A stretch of DNA of 64,000 bases from Cannabis sativa (Eukaryota; Streptophyta; Magnoliopsida; Rosales; Cannabaceae): assembly GCF_029168945.1 (NCBI RefSeq), contig NC_083603.1, forward strand, positions 16,678,001-16,742,000, written 5' to 3'. The notes below the pieces were generated by a model. That model was not told the DNA's origin. It was given only the letters and a program-made list of their open reading frames with translations, and searched no databases. Both the position numbers and the translations under genes were made by a program. Position 1 is the stretch's first letter. Every line of letters begins with the position of its first letter. Positions 1 through 10,942 of the stretch are shown in pieces.

Positions 1-385
1 AAACAAAATAATAAATCAATACTTTTTCTATAAAATATAAATAATTAATAATCAAAATCAATCAATATAGCTATATCTATATATAAAGAAAAACTTTGAA
101 AAAGTGATGTGGCATCTTCTACATCTAGGATTTTAATCTTTCAATTTTGTAGTCTTTTCACAATATTATTCATATTATTTACTTTTATTATACGTCTATC
201 TATCTATACATAAATATAATAAAATGTACCTGAATTTAATTTAAACTCCATAACCTCTCATATTAAAAACATTATTTATTCTTATAATTAACATAACATT
301 AACGTGATAAAATAGAATAAGTTACTTTTTATAGTTTGAACTCCATAACCTCTCATATTAAAAACATTATTTATTCTTATAATTA
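1..385. repeat. Left copy of a dispersed AT-rich repeat (Helitron-like 5' motif)
   Basis: Positions 1 to about 330 match 10051 to about 10380 almost base for base, with only scattered substitutions. Both copies carry TCTATATATAAAG (here from 76), which resembles the 5' TC end of many plant Helitrons, but the similarity also extends leftward past that motif, so it may not be a true terminus. In this copy the block from about 240 is duplicated in tandem from about 336 (period about 96 bp), running up to the CACTA end. No coding sense is seen. Confidence 0.7.
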
Positions 386-407
386 ACTACAACAGATATC
401 ATTATTA

Positions 408-660
408 TCGGCGGAAGCATCCGCCGGTAATAAGTAACTGGACCGCCGGTAATAATTAATACCGGCGGAATCCGCCGGTAATTATCCGCCGGCATTAATT
501 GGTCGATAAAAATGGTTATTACCGACGAAAGGGGGAATCCGCCGGTAATAATATTAATACCGGCGGATTAATAGTGGTGGGGTCCGCCGGTATTAATATT
601 TTTAAATATTAAAAAATATATATTATAATGATAAATACCGGCGGACCCATCCGCCGGTAA
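408..660. repeat. Left subterminal repeat array of the CACTA element
   Basis: About a dozen copies of the octamer ACCGGCGG or its complement CCGCCGGT, usually paired as ACCGGCGG..CCGCCGGT and joined by AATAATTAAT-type spacers. In En/Spm elements such subterminal motifs bind the TNPA protein and bring the ends together; that role here is inferred from position and arrangement. Confidence 0.85.
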
Positions 661-917
661 TATTAATTTTAAATATTAAAAAAAAATAGTATTCTGATTA
701 TTTAATATAATTAAATTAATTATAATAATTATTTTATAAATAAATATATTAATTAGAAATAAAATATCAAAATTAAGAAATTAAGCATTAAACATTAATT
801 AAGAAATTAAGTATTAAAATTAATTTGTCCATTACAATAAAAATTATATTATCTTAAATAAAATTAAGAAATTGTCTTTAAATAAACTTTAAAACATAAC
901 ACATAATTAAAAAAAAC

Positions 918-1426
918 CTAACTATCATTGTTCAAATCAGTAAATTCTAAAAATTCGTCTGCATTTGAGCTAAGTCTTGAACCATCAATATTCTCACGGG
1001 ATTGAGCCGGCGGGGCAGGGTAATAAGGTTGTCCAGTCTGCGGCGTAGGCAAGATCTCCACATATTGTCGAGGGTGGGGGCGAACCAAAATTGGTTGTTG
1101 CTGTTGTTGCTGACTCTGAGCACTGAAAAAGCCTCATACATAGGCTGTTGTGGAGATCCTCCCATTTGACCATACACAGGTTGTTGCTGCAACAATGACC
1201 CAAATTGACCGTACACAGGGTATGGTTGTTGGGATGAGCCTCCAATATTACCAACCATAGGTTGTGTCTGAGATCCTCCAGCGGCTTCCGAAAAAAATAT
1301 AGGAGGAGACTGCGAGGGAAGCCCGAACATGTAATGCAACTGAGGCGATTGTGAAGAGCCACCAGACATGTTGGGAGAATGTTGTTGTTGTTGTTGAAAA
1401 AACTGGGGCTGCTGAGGCGATCGTGG

Positions 1427-1457
<31 letters not shown>

Positions 1458-2856
1458 GGCATTGACGTTGGAGGGGGGGCTGAACTGGACGCGCTACCTT
1501 GCGGTTGTGATGGTAAAAATTTTTCTAAAAAATTATTAAACCGCGGGTCATGCAGAGACGGGTCACTGGAGGTGCCAGACTGATCAATCTTATCACGCAT
1601 TTTTTAACATAAACTCGGCGAAGACTCCCATATCTTCCGGAGTAATGGATGAGGTCGGTACTTGTGATTGAGCTCGACTTTGAGTACTAGAACTTGATGT
1701 CGAGCTGCCTTTCAATTTATAACCCAATCCTCTTAGATAGTCCGACCGGCTCCCAAGAACTTTATTCATAGCTTTCAATTGCTTGTATTTGCTAGCAGAC
1801 CCATCGCTGGAATCATCTTCTGTATCCGTCATGCTAGCAACCTCTTCAAGCATTTTCTCCTGATCAAATAAAATATTAGAAATACAATAACAACAACATG
1901 CATTAGTTGTAAAAAATTATTAAAAAACATATTGAAACTTACATGTAGTTCTTTGCATGTCTCGCTGATCCAAGTGTCTTCTGTTCCTTTTTTGAGGTGG
2001 CCTTTCTTCCAAGTATCAATTACGTAGTCTTCGGAGACGTCCTGTTTAAAAATAGAGTTAGTTTGTGCTTAGTAAAAGAAATTTCTAATAGAAAGTTGAT
2101 AATTTTACTTACATGTTCATTTCGAGACGCTGCCATCGACCTTGAGCCTTGCGTTGACAAATACTGCATTTCTCCTCTATTTTTCTTGTTTTAATTTGAA
2201 CGCGCCCTGAATTTTGGGCTCAAAAATAAGTCAATGATTTGCTTCCAACTCTCGGTAGTGCAGTGATCAGGTACTGCTTCAATAACACTTGCCAAATCAT
2301 TTGGATCCCCGGAATAATGTTCCCGAAACCACGTGTGCCTGATATTCTTTCTCTCAGAATATCTTCTCTTCATCTCATGATAAAGAGTGTTCATCACTTT
2401 TTCAGGCTCAGGATGGCCATCAATATCGTACAAATACTACAAACAAATAGTATTTGTTAAAAAATTATGTGTTAATTGAAATTAATTATTTGAAACATTA
2501 AACTTGTTAATGTGTTTTACCTTCATTTTTTGTACAATTTGGTCTTTAAAGTGTTGAGGAATTTCACTAAAATTCAAGTAGTGTCCTGGCAACGTAATTG
2601 TGACCTCAACACCCATTTGACGTACAAAAGCTGAACTCTCCTTACCAACCACTTTGCCTGTCACGGCATCAAGTTTTAGTGGTAATGGTTTCCCTGCATC
2701 ACGCCTTCTTTGCTCAACATCCAAGTTGGTAGCAAGGCCACGCCCCTTTCTTCTTGGCGGTGGAGCAGTCTGACAAGTAGGCGGTACCCTACTAGGGTCC
2801 GGTGGATCGGTACCGCCCCCGTCTCCACCATGATAAGTGGATACATCAGCTGACAT
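918..2856 (-). pseudogene. tnpA-like CACTA protein (Transposase_24 / Ptta-En-Spm family), broken
   Basis: Four exons with GT..AG junctions fit the minus strand: 2856-2521, 2436-2113, 2041-1943 and 1859-918; all have lengths divisible by three. The N-terminus is proline/basic-rich; exon 1 holds a conserved block (VTITLPGHYLNFSEIP), exon 2 the end-of-domain block around WKQIIDLFLSPKFRARSN, and exon 4 is glutamine-rich with two poly-Q runs and an acidic C-terminus. This matches the plant Ptta/En/Spm family (PF03004), thought to bind subterminal repeats. Three lesions are seen: an in-frame TAA at 2191-2193 within exon 2; a frameshift at the T6 run 1600-1605; and a second, opposite-phase frameshift near the A5 run at about 1126-1130, which restores the starting frame up to the stop at 918-920. 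The exon model is inferred from splice signals and frame continuity. Confidence 0.8.
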
Positions 2857-2996
2857 TACTTTTTTTTTAAAAAAAAAAAATATTTCATTTATAAGTAATA
2901 GTAAAAATAATTTAAAATTAATAAAGTTAACTTGAAATAAGAAATATTAACTTGCAATTAATAATTGTATGATTTACAAAATAAAGTGATTGAAAA

Positions 2997-5900
2997 TTAA
3001 TCATCAATATCACTATCATTATTAACTAAATGATCATTCACATCATCTTCACAAAGGTCAACTAAAATTTCTTCGTCAGATTCTTCAGTAGCATCTTCGT
3101 CGTCCACGTTGCGGTCATCTTCGTTGACAGGCGAACTAGGTTCAGTGCCAATGTCTATAGGAGGTTGATTAGGTAGCAAAATTAACTCCCCAAGATCAAT
3201 TTTGACGTTAGGATCATCATCCACGATATCCCAAATTTGTCGGTGATTTACATTCTCAACTATTTTCCAATTTTTCCCTCTCAATAAATCATCGAGATAA
3301 AACACTTGCTTTGCTTGACTAGCAAGTATGTATGGGTCATCTTTATACCATACACCACTGACATTAATACTAGTGATAAGGTTCTCGACGATTGTTTTCT
3401 TCCGTCTTGGATTTGTATTGTACCACTTGCACTTAAATAATGTGACAGAGTAAACACCAGTGAAGGTTAACTTTAGCACTTCAGTGAGTGTGCCGTAATA
3501 ATTAAAACCTTCTGTTCCTGCCACAAATACTCCACTATTTTGTGTGCTCCTCTTCTCATCTCTTTTGGTAGCCATAAATCGAACTCCATTCACAATACAA
3601 CCTTCATAGTAAGTGCCTAAGTGATCAGACCCGGATGCTAAAGCTAGCAACTCTTTGCCATTGTCTAATGATCCAGACTTGTGCAAGTCATATATCTATA
3701 AAAATAAATACATCATTAGAAAATGACAAACACCACTTAGATAATAAATGTTTACAACACTTATGCATTCACCTTCTTGTGAAACCACGGACGAAAATAT
3801 TTTTTGTGTAGGACATTATGATCTCCATTCGGGTAATTTTGTCGGATCACTTCCAAGTGTTCACTGTAAAATAAAATAAATTTGAATTGATTGATTGAAA
3901 TTTAAGTTGTAAAAAATAGAAAAATAACTACGGAAAAAAACTCACTCTAAGTAAGCTTGAATTTCAGGTGAATTGTTGAATATATACCACTCTACTTGTT
4001 CACGAGATGCGCGATCAAGTGGCCGGAGATTGCCTTTTGTGATGGGTCGACATTGAGATTGAAACACAGAAAGCTTACGTGGGACAACCTCATCTTCATT
4101 ACGATCAAGACGGTTAAACCTTGTTTCAACCCCCTTGAAATACATTGAACAAAATGTCAAAGCCTCATCAATCACGTAACTTTCTGCTATCGACCCTTCA
4201 GGACGTGCTTTATTTCCTACGTAGTTCTTCAATTTTTTCATGTATCTTTCAAATGGATACATCCATCTCATAAAAACAGGTCCACCCAAAATTGCTTCTT
4301 CAGGCAAATGAAGGACCAAATGAATCATAATGTCAAAAAATGCAGGAGGAAATATGGACTCCATTTTACACAAGATTAAAATAAGATCTTGTTGAGCAAC
4401 CTCCATGTCTTTAACATTTATAGTCCTTGAACAAATTTGCCTGAAAAAGTTGCACAGTTCAGAGATGGTGGTCGATATAGCGTTCGGGAGAAACTTGCGA
4501 ACACCAACAGACAGTAATCGTTGCATTATTACATGGCAGTCGTGTGACTTCAATCCGATGCCATTTGTTAAATTTTCATTTACTTTTTTTTTCAAATTCG
4601 AACAAAAGCCATCGGGAAATTTCACATCCTTAATAAATTTACAAAATTGGATCCTGCCATCAGGTTTAAGCACGTAAGGTGCACGAGGCTTCAACAACTT
4701 TCCCCTCTCGTCTTCCTAAATCCACAACGATTCTCTGACGCCTAGCTTCTTTAAATCATGTCTTGCATTGGTAGTGTCCTTGGATTTCTCATTGTCCAAT
4801 ATTGTGCCCAATAAACTATCACAAACATTCTTCTCAACATGCATGACATCAATATTGTGTTTAAGAATATTTGAACACCAATAGTCAAGCTCGTAGAAGA
4901 TGCTTTTTTTCCGCCAATTATGATTTTCTGCAACTCGCCTACGTTTCACACCACCAAAGAGCTCATGATTTCCAGGGAGGTGGGGTGGGAGTTTGTTTAC
5001 TTGTTCTAATACTTCTTCACAAGTAAAACGTTTTGGAGGAGGTATTCTCTCAATTTGTCCGTCAAATTGAGTATCCCTTCTCATTCGATGGTTATTTGGC
5101 AGAAATCTTCTATGACCCACGTAAGATGTCTTACCAATTACTCGAATAGAAGATGTATCTTCATTGCAAGTAGGACAAGCTTTATATCCCTGACCACTCC
5201 AACCAGACAAATAACTACGAGCAAGAAAATCATTCACTGTCCACAAAAGAGCTGCACGCAACTTGAAGACAGTGTTGGTTCGACAATCTCTCGTATCTAC
5301 TCCATTAACCCACAACTCCTTCAACTCATCCACCAAGGGTCTTAAAAATATGTCTATGTCCATTCCGGGTGATTTATCTCCAGGAATTAGAATGGTCAAC
5401 ATAAAATTATTATCTTTCATACATAACCAAGGTGGAAGATTATAGTTCGCCAAAACTACAGGCCACATACTGTAAGCTTGGCTCATATTGCCAAATGGAT
5501 TAAAGCCATCAGCAGCTAAACCGAGACGAACATTTCGAGGTTCACTAGCAAAATCAGGGTGTTTGGCATCAAAGTCCTTCCACGCTGCACCATCCACAGG
5601 GTGTCGCATCACACCCTCATCTTTTGATTTACCACTGTGGTGCCATACCATGTATTTAGCCGTATGCCTTGAAGTATACAATCTCTTCAGTCGCGGAATT
5701 AATGGAAAGTAACGCATCACCTTATGAGGCACCTTTTTTGCTCCTAAATTTTCTGAAGTTATCCATCTACTAGTGCCACAGACTGGACATGAATCTTCAT
5801 TTGCATGTTCATTGTAAAATAAACAGCAATTGTGCTTGCACACATGAATAGACTCATACCCCAATCCTAATTTTTTCAATTTTTTCTTGGCATCATAATA

Positions 5901-6461
5901 GTTTGATGGAATTTTATTTTCCTTTGGAAAAGCAAATTTTAATAACTTCAGTAATTCATCAAATATGTTGTTAGGAATCTTTCCCCTAACTTTCAAATGC
6001 AATAACTTTACCAAAAAGTTAAGAGAAGATATCCAATCACAACCAGGATACAACTCGGCCTCAATTTCTTCAAATAATTCGTCGCGCCATTGATTTGCAA
6101 CTGGATTATCATCCATTTCGAATGACGGCTGAAGGAAGTCATCCACTATTGGAATCATCTCGTCTATTTCAGTATCATCATCAGCGTCATCATGGTCGTT
6201 CATTGCATTAGTGGCACTAGATTCTGCTTCCCCGTGGTATGTCCACTTTTCGTAACCAGTAAAAAAACCCCAATCGAATACATGTGCTTTCACAACAGGT
6301 AAAGTTTGAAGCCTATTGTTCACACATCTTACACATGGGCACCTAATTCTACCATCACAATCTTTACATTTCGAGGCCATCTCCAAAAATGCATTTAGAC
6401 CATCCCAATATTGTGGACATCTACGATTTCGCAAAGTGGTCCAAGACTTGTCGATTGTCAT
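2997..6461 (-). pseudogene. tnpD/TNP2-like CACTA transposase with one internal stop
   Basis: Exons 6461-3946, 3863-3773 and 3695-2997 join in frame with GT..AG signals to 1,102 codons. Order of domains: transposase-associated N-terminal domain with a Cys-rich segment (residues about 5-75, ending CPCVRCVNN); a CPVCGTSRW zinc-like motif near 225-235; the TNP2 core with DGFNPFGNMS, IPGDKSPGMDID and HNIDVMHVEKNV; a DUF4218 region; then a DUF4216 region in exon 3 (GVYSVTLFKCKWYN) and an acidic tail. This is the DNA-cleaving partner of CACTA elements and should act in the nucleus on terminal repeats. One TAG (plus strand CTA at 4716-4718) interrupts the open frame after RESLWI; reading continues in the same frame. 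Without it, the gene would be full length. The ATG directly follows an acceptor-like TTTTAG, suggesting an upstream noncoding exon. Confidence 0.9.
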
Positions 6462-8200
6462 CTAAAATTTTATGAAGACATAAGATTTAATAGTATAAAG
6501 AAAAATTTAATGATAAAATTTTATGCAATTTTATGCAATTTTATGATATTTTATGCTATTTTATTAAAAACAATTATTATTATTTTAGTACTTTCACAAT
6601 TATTTATATATTATTAAAATAAACATTCTTTATTAAATATATTTTCTATTTTTAATTTTTAAAGAAATATTATTTAATATTATTTAAAAAATATTTTCCT
6701 ATATTGAATCTTTTTCTTAAAAAAATTATAATTAAAATTGTGAAAGAAATTTTAATATATTACATCTAAATATTATTTTTTTTGAGTTTATATTTTTTTC
6801 AAGTATATATTACAATAAAATTTTTATTTATTAAATTTTTTTATATTAAAAAGATTATTATTTTATTAATATTTTCTTTTATATATTTTAATGTTAAAAT
6901 TATATTATTTAATTAATTTTTTAAAGAAATATTATTTAAAAATATTTTCCTATATTAAATCATTTTTTTAAAAAAAACTTATAATTAAAATCATAAAAAA
7001 GTTTAATTCTTTACATTAAAATATTTTTTTTTTGTTTTTATATTTATTTTTCAAGTATATATTATATTAAAATTGGTTTTTATTAATTTTTTTTAAATTA
7101 AAGAAATTATTATTTTATTAATATTTATTCTTTACATATTTTAATGTTAAAATTTCATAAATTTTTTGTTGTTAAATTTTAAGTATTAAAAAAATAAAAT
7201 TTAGATTTTAAAATCTTATTTAATATTTACATGAAAAAGTTTATTTTTTTATGTGATAAAATATTTAACTTATGAGTATTTTTTTTTTCAAAAATTTAGA
7301 TTTATCTTAATTTTTTTATTACATTTTTTAAAAATAGTCAATTGTATATAAATTTTATACATATTTAAAAGTTGTTTATTATTGTAAAATATTAATGACA
7401 CAAAATTTTTACAAAAAATTTAATACAAAACTCTATAAATTACATTTATTTTTTACATAATATATATAACAATATATTAACTATACAGTATATACAGTGT
7501 ATATACACTATATAAAACAGTATATACAGTGTATATACTGTATATATACTGTGTATATTATATATACAGTGTATACACTGTACTATATACACAGTATATA
7601 AACTGTATATACCGTATATAATGTGTGTACAAATTGACAATATCTACAAATTTTTCATTCACAACACACAGCATATATACAAAATATATAATTTACAGTA
7701 CACAGTATACACAAAACAGCAATTAAAAATACACTAAACTAAAATTTTTCAAATATAACACATTTTCCATTCACAATACACAGTATACATACATATATAA
7801 TATTTTTTACAGAAAAAAATTATTTTTATGAGATATATATACAAATATTGTAAGAACTAACCTCCAAATATTTAGTACACCAACCGATCCCGACGTTTTA
7901 CTCAGAAATTTCTTCCCCACAGATTATTTATCCCAAACTTTAAAGATGGAGAAAAAAATTAGATATTAAGAAAAAAAATAATATATGTAAAACAGAGAAA
8001 AAAGAAAAACGAAATCATTACCGATGCACTGGCGGTGGTAGATGGGCGGCGCACTGGCGGTGTCGGGGAAATGATGCCGGAGAACGGGGCGGATTGTGTT
8101 TGAAAACGGAGAGGGGAGGTGGAATGGAGAAGGTGGGGGGGAGTGAAAATGGAAAAAATGGTATTCTTGAAATGGGGAGGGGTTTATATAGATTTTTAAT
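6462..8200 (-). promoter_or_regulatory. CACTA 5' leader: probable noncoding exons, long AT-rich intron, promoter
   Basis: Between the transposase ATG and the right subterminal repeats lies noncoding DNA. On the minus strand a GC-rich block (about 8170-8030) ends in CG followed by GTAATG, and a second block (about 7945-7866) ends in GGAG followed by GTTAGT; both look like untranslated exons with donor sites. The next 1.4 kb is AT-rich and would be intron. No TATA box can be assigned with certainty. This structure is inference from splice-like signals only. Confidence 0.4.
7480..7660. repeat. Self-complementary TATACAGTGTATA tract
   Basis: Repeated alternations of ACAGTGTATATAC and GTATATACTGTATA create many overlapping inverted repeats over about 180 bp. 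The tract lies in the presumed leader intron of the CACTA element. It would fold into hairpins in single-stranded form; no function can be assigned. Confidence 0.6.
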
Positions 8201-8537
8201 ACCGGCGGGACCCGCCGGTATTAATTGGGTTCCGCCGGTATTAATAAAAACGGTCAGAATCCCAGATTAGTACCGGCGGGTCCCGCCGGTATTAATCCGC
8301 CGGTAAAACTAAATTCAAAAAGTTGGGCGGTAAAAATCCCGCCCACTTTTTTCGAGGCGAGATTCCGCCGGTATTAATACAAACCCGCAGGTAATAATAA
8401 ATTTAAAATAATTTTTTTTATTTATTTAATAGAATATTAATTATATAGTTATTACCGGCGGATGGCTATTTCCGCCGGTAATACCCCTATTAATACCGGC
8501 GGGTGAGTTCCGCCGGCAATAAACCCGCCGGTAATAA
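8200..8537. repeat. Right subterminal repeat array of the CACTA element
   Basis: Around a dozen ACCGGCGG/CCGCCGGT octamers in direct and inverted order, mirroring the array at 408-660. Presumed binding sites for the tnpA-like protein. The array is followed by the terminal sequence at 8531-8549. Confidence 0.85.
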
Positions 8538-8547
8538 CTATATTTGT

Positions 8548-8880
8548 TGCATGAATTTACGACGCAGACGCCCGCCACCGGCGCTGGAACCTCCTCGAAC
8601 CAGGATAGCTCATCGTCTAACCGCAGAGCATGCTTTGCCAAGCCATGGGTTGCTAAATTCTCAGAGCAAACCACATGGGGCAAAACTGCCCCCGAAAATT
8701 TAGACAATAAAGCTAAAACATCTTCAAACAACGCTCCAAACTTGTTGAAATACATTTTTTCGTTGTTGATGGCCGTCACCAAAGCTAACAAATATGAATA
8801 AATTGCATGAATCAGAAAACCACACATATGAGACCAATTGAGTCCAACCAACAGGGCTAAAGTTTCAACCTGTAACACTG
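8548..8880 (-). pseudogene. RVT_3-type RNase H fragment (LINE or plant reverse-transcriptase-like)
   Basis: The minus strand reads without a stop for about 110 residues and resembles the C-terminal RNase-H-like domain (RVT_3, PF13456) of plant non-LTR elements and related reverse-transcriptase-like proteins: the helix region FLIHAIYSYLLALVTAINN, a V-D-LL segment and the closing motif ATHGLAKHALRLDDE. It is cut by the CACTA right end after CVVNSCNK. The right side begins near an acceptor-like TTTTTTAG at about 8889. No RT domain, no start and no end are present, so it is a fragment; whether its source is a LINE or a host gene family cannot be decided here. Confidence 0.65.
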
Positions 8881-10050
8881 AAATTTCACCTAAAAAAAAT
8901 CAAAAAACCAGAAAAAAAATGATAATTAGAAAATTATTAAGCTGATCAAAATCAATCAAACACAAAAACTAAACAACTAGTCCCCCTATAAAATTACTAG
9001 AACTAGCCAAAGGGAATACCCTTTGGCTAGTAGCAGCTAAACTCTTTCAATTTACTTCATAATCATCTTAGGATCCCTAACCCTTATTGAGATCCTAAGA
9101 CCTAAAAAAGATTTTGATATGTAATCTAATAACAACAAATAAGCTCTGCAATGCTCCTATAACTTAGAAAATCAAAATTTCCTTTAGAAATAAACAAAAT
9201 AATGAAATAAGCAACGAATAATATTTTTAATATACCAACTATGATTAACTTTTAAGGGGTTTACTCAACAATATAATAGCACATAATCCAACTAAGCTCG
9301 TGGGGCTCAATAACGCAAAAATTTCTTTGAAAACTTTTATTTCTCATGAAAACATAGAACAATTAATCATATTGCCCTAAATAATTAGGGGCAAGCTATA
9401 AAAATATGCGCAAAAGCCTTGAAAGGCATCAAAGCCAACAAAATTGTGATGCAACAAATCTTCACAATGTATAAAATATTAATTCGCTAACTAATTGACC
9501 AATAATAAATTCTTACAAAAATAATAATAGAAATAAATATAAAGACTATTATAACTTAATGTAAAATTAAATAAATACATAAATAAATATATATAATAAT
9601 ATAGTAAAGTATAAAATTAGTAATAAAATCACGTAATTAATGGACTTAATAAATTTTAATAAATGTCATTTCAAACCACCAAATATAATCAATATATAAT
9701 ATAAAGAAAAGCACAAAACATCTTAAGTGACATCCTAATCTTCTTCTATTCTCTATTCTCTATTTTTTTCAATTTCTATTTTTTAATACATATATTTTTT
9801 ATTTTAAGTAATTAATTCATTTCAAATTGATGTCTAGCCTTAATACTATTGGCCCTTTGATTATTATGTATTTTATTCTTAATTATATGTGTTATTTGAA
9901 AAGACCATCTATCATTAATTATGTAGATATTATTTTTTTTTTCAATTATATATTACTGATAATTTCACACTAATGTTTAAATAGATATTCTTTATTTTAT
10001 TTTTTCATTTTTTTTAACTTTTTTAATTATTTATTTTTAATTAATAAAAA
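8881..10050. other. AT-rich spacer, no gene seen
   Basis: No coding region with recognisable similarity. Two short perfect inverted repeats occur at 9002-9031 and about 9062-9099; the remainder is AT-rich sequence with short A and T runs. Confidence 0.6.
9002..9031. repeat. Perfect 13-bp inverted repeat with 4-base loop
   Basis: ACTAGCCAAAGGG at 9002-9014 pairs exactly with CCCTTTGGCTAGT at 9019-9031 across AATA. About 30 bp further on, TCTTAGGATC and GATCCTAAGA (about 9064-9099) form a second inverted repeat. They could be the core of a small foldback element, but no flanking duplication was found. Confidence 0.6.
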
Positions 10051-10380
10051 AACAAAATAATAAATCAACACTTTTTCTATAAAATATAAATAATTAATAA
10101 TCAAAATCAATCAATATAGCTATATCTATATATAAAGAAAAACTTTGAAAAAGTGATGTGGCATCTTCTACATCTAGGATTTTAATCTTTCAATTTTGTA
10201 GTCTTTTCACAATATTATTCATATTATTTACTTTTATTATACGTCTATCTATCTATACATAAATATAATAAAATGTACCTGAATTTAATTTGAACTCCAT
10301 AACCTCTCATATTAAAAACATTATTTATTCTTATAATTAACATAACATTAACGTGATAAAATAGAATAAGTCACTTTTTA
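10051..10380. repeat. Second copy of the repeat at 1-330
   Basis: Nearly identical to the start of the window, including the TCTATATATAAAG motif (from 10125). It lacks the 96-bp internal duplication of the first copy and instead runs on into TTTTATTTTATAG and further AT-rich DNA. Confidence 0.75.
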
Positions 10381-10914
10381 TTTTATAGTTTTTTACATTA
10401 TTTATTTTAATTATATATCTATACATTATTAATAAAATGTAACTTAGCTTTAATTATTAATTTTAATCATAATCTCTAAAATTAAAAATATACTATTCAC
10501 TATTGTAATCAACATCAATATTATTGTAGAATATAGTAGGTCTCTTTTTTCATATTAATTGATATCTATCATGAAATTGATTTCTATAATGTTTAACATT
10601 AATTATAATTATAATATTTTATGTTTCTCTTCCTCATTATGTATATAAATATATTTTACGTTTTATTTATTGCTATTGTTATTTTAGTATTATTTTTATT
10701 GTTATGGTTAATTTATACATGTAATTGTAAAATTGTTAATATATAATCAATAATATATCACTAATATAATACAAGTAACTCTTAAAATTCTCCCTAAACA
10801 AAACTTACTTAGTAGTTAATAATGACAATGTTTGTGCTCATAATTTCTACTTTAACGATTTTTTACTTTTAACAGATAAGTATTTCAAATATTTTTAAGT
10901 CCTTATATTTAATA

Positions 10915-10942
10915 CTAGAAAACTGAGCCGCGCTTCGCGCGG
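10915..10942 (-). mobile_element. Helitron-like 3' terminus
   Basis: The minus strand reads CCGCGCGAAGCGCGG, an inverted repeat, then CTCAGTTTT, then CTAG followed by T. A short GC hairpin about 10 bases before a CTRR end inserted next to T is the standard Helitron 3' structure. The element body would lie to the right; I could not fix its 5' TC end, and no Rep/helicase coding is seen, so it is presumably non-autonomous. Confidence 0.6.

Larger units (their letters stand above)
386..8549 (-). mobile_element. CACTA (En/Spm-type) DNA transposon, 8.2 kb, defective
   Basis: The left end reads ACTACAACAGATATC and the reverse complement of the right end reads CAACAAATATAGTTATTACC, giving imperfect terminal inverted repeats of about 25 bp. 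Each end leads into dense ACCGGCGG/CCGCCGGT subterminal motifs. Inside are two genes read right to left: tnpD-like transposase (6461-2997) and tnpA-like protein (2856-918), the usual CACTA pair. The outermost CACTA is degraded: AACTA on the left, and the 5 bp are missing on the right, where TGTTG runs straight into flanking sequence. No clear 3-bp target duplication is seen. Both genes carry disabling changes, so this copy is probably immobile without help. Confidence 0.9.

Noticed and set aside
1351..1539. Plus-strand frame with poly-Val
   Set aside because: Antisense of the CAA/CAG glutamine repeats in the tnpA-like gene.
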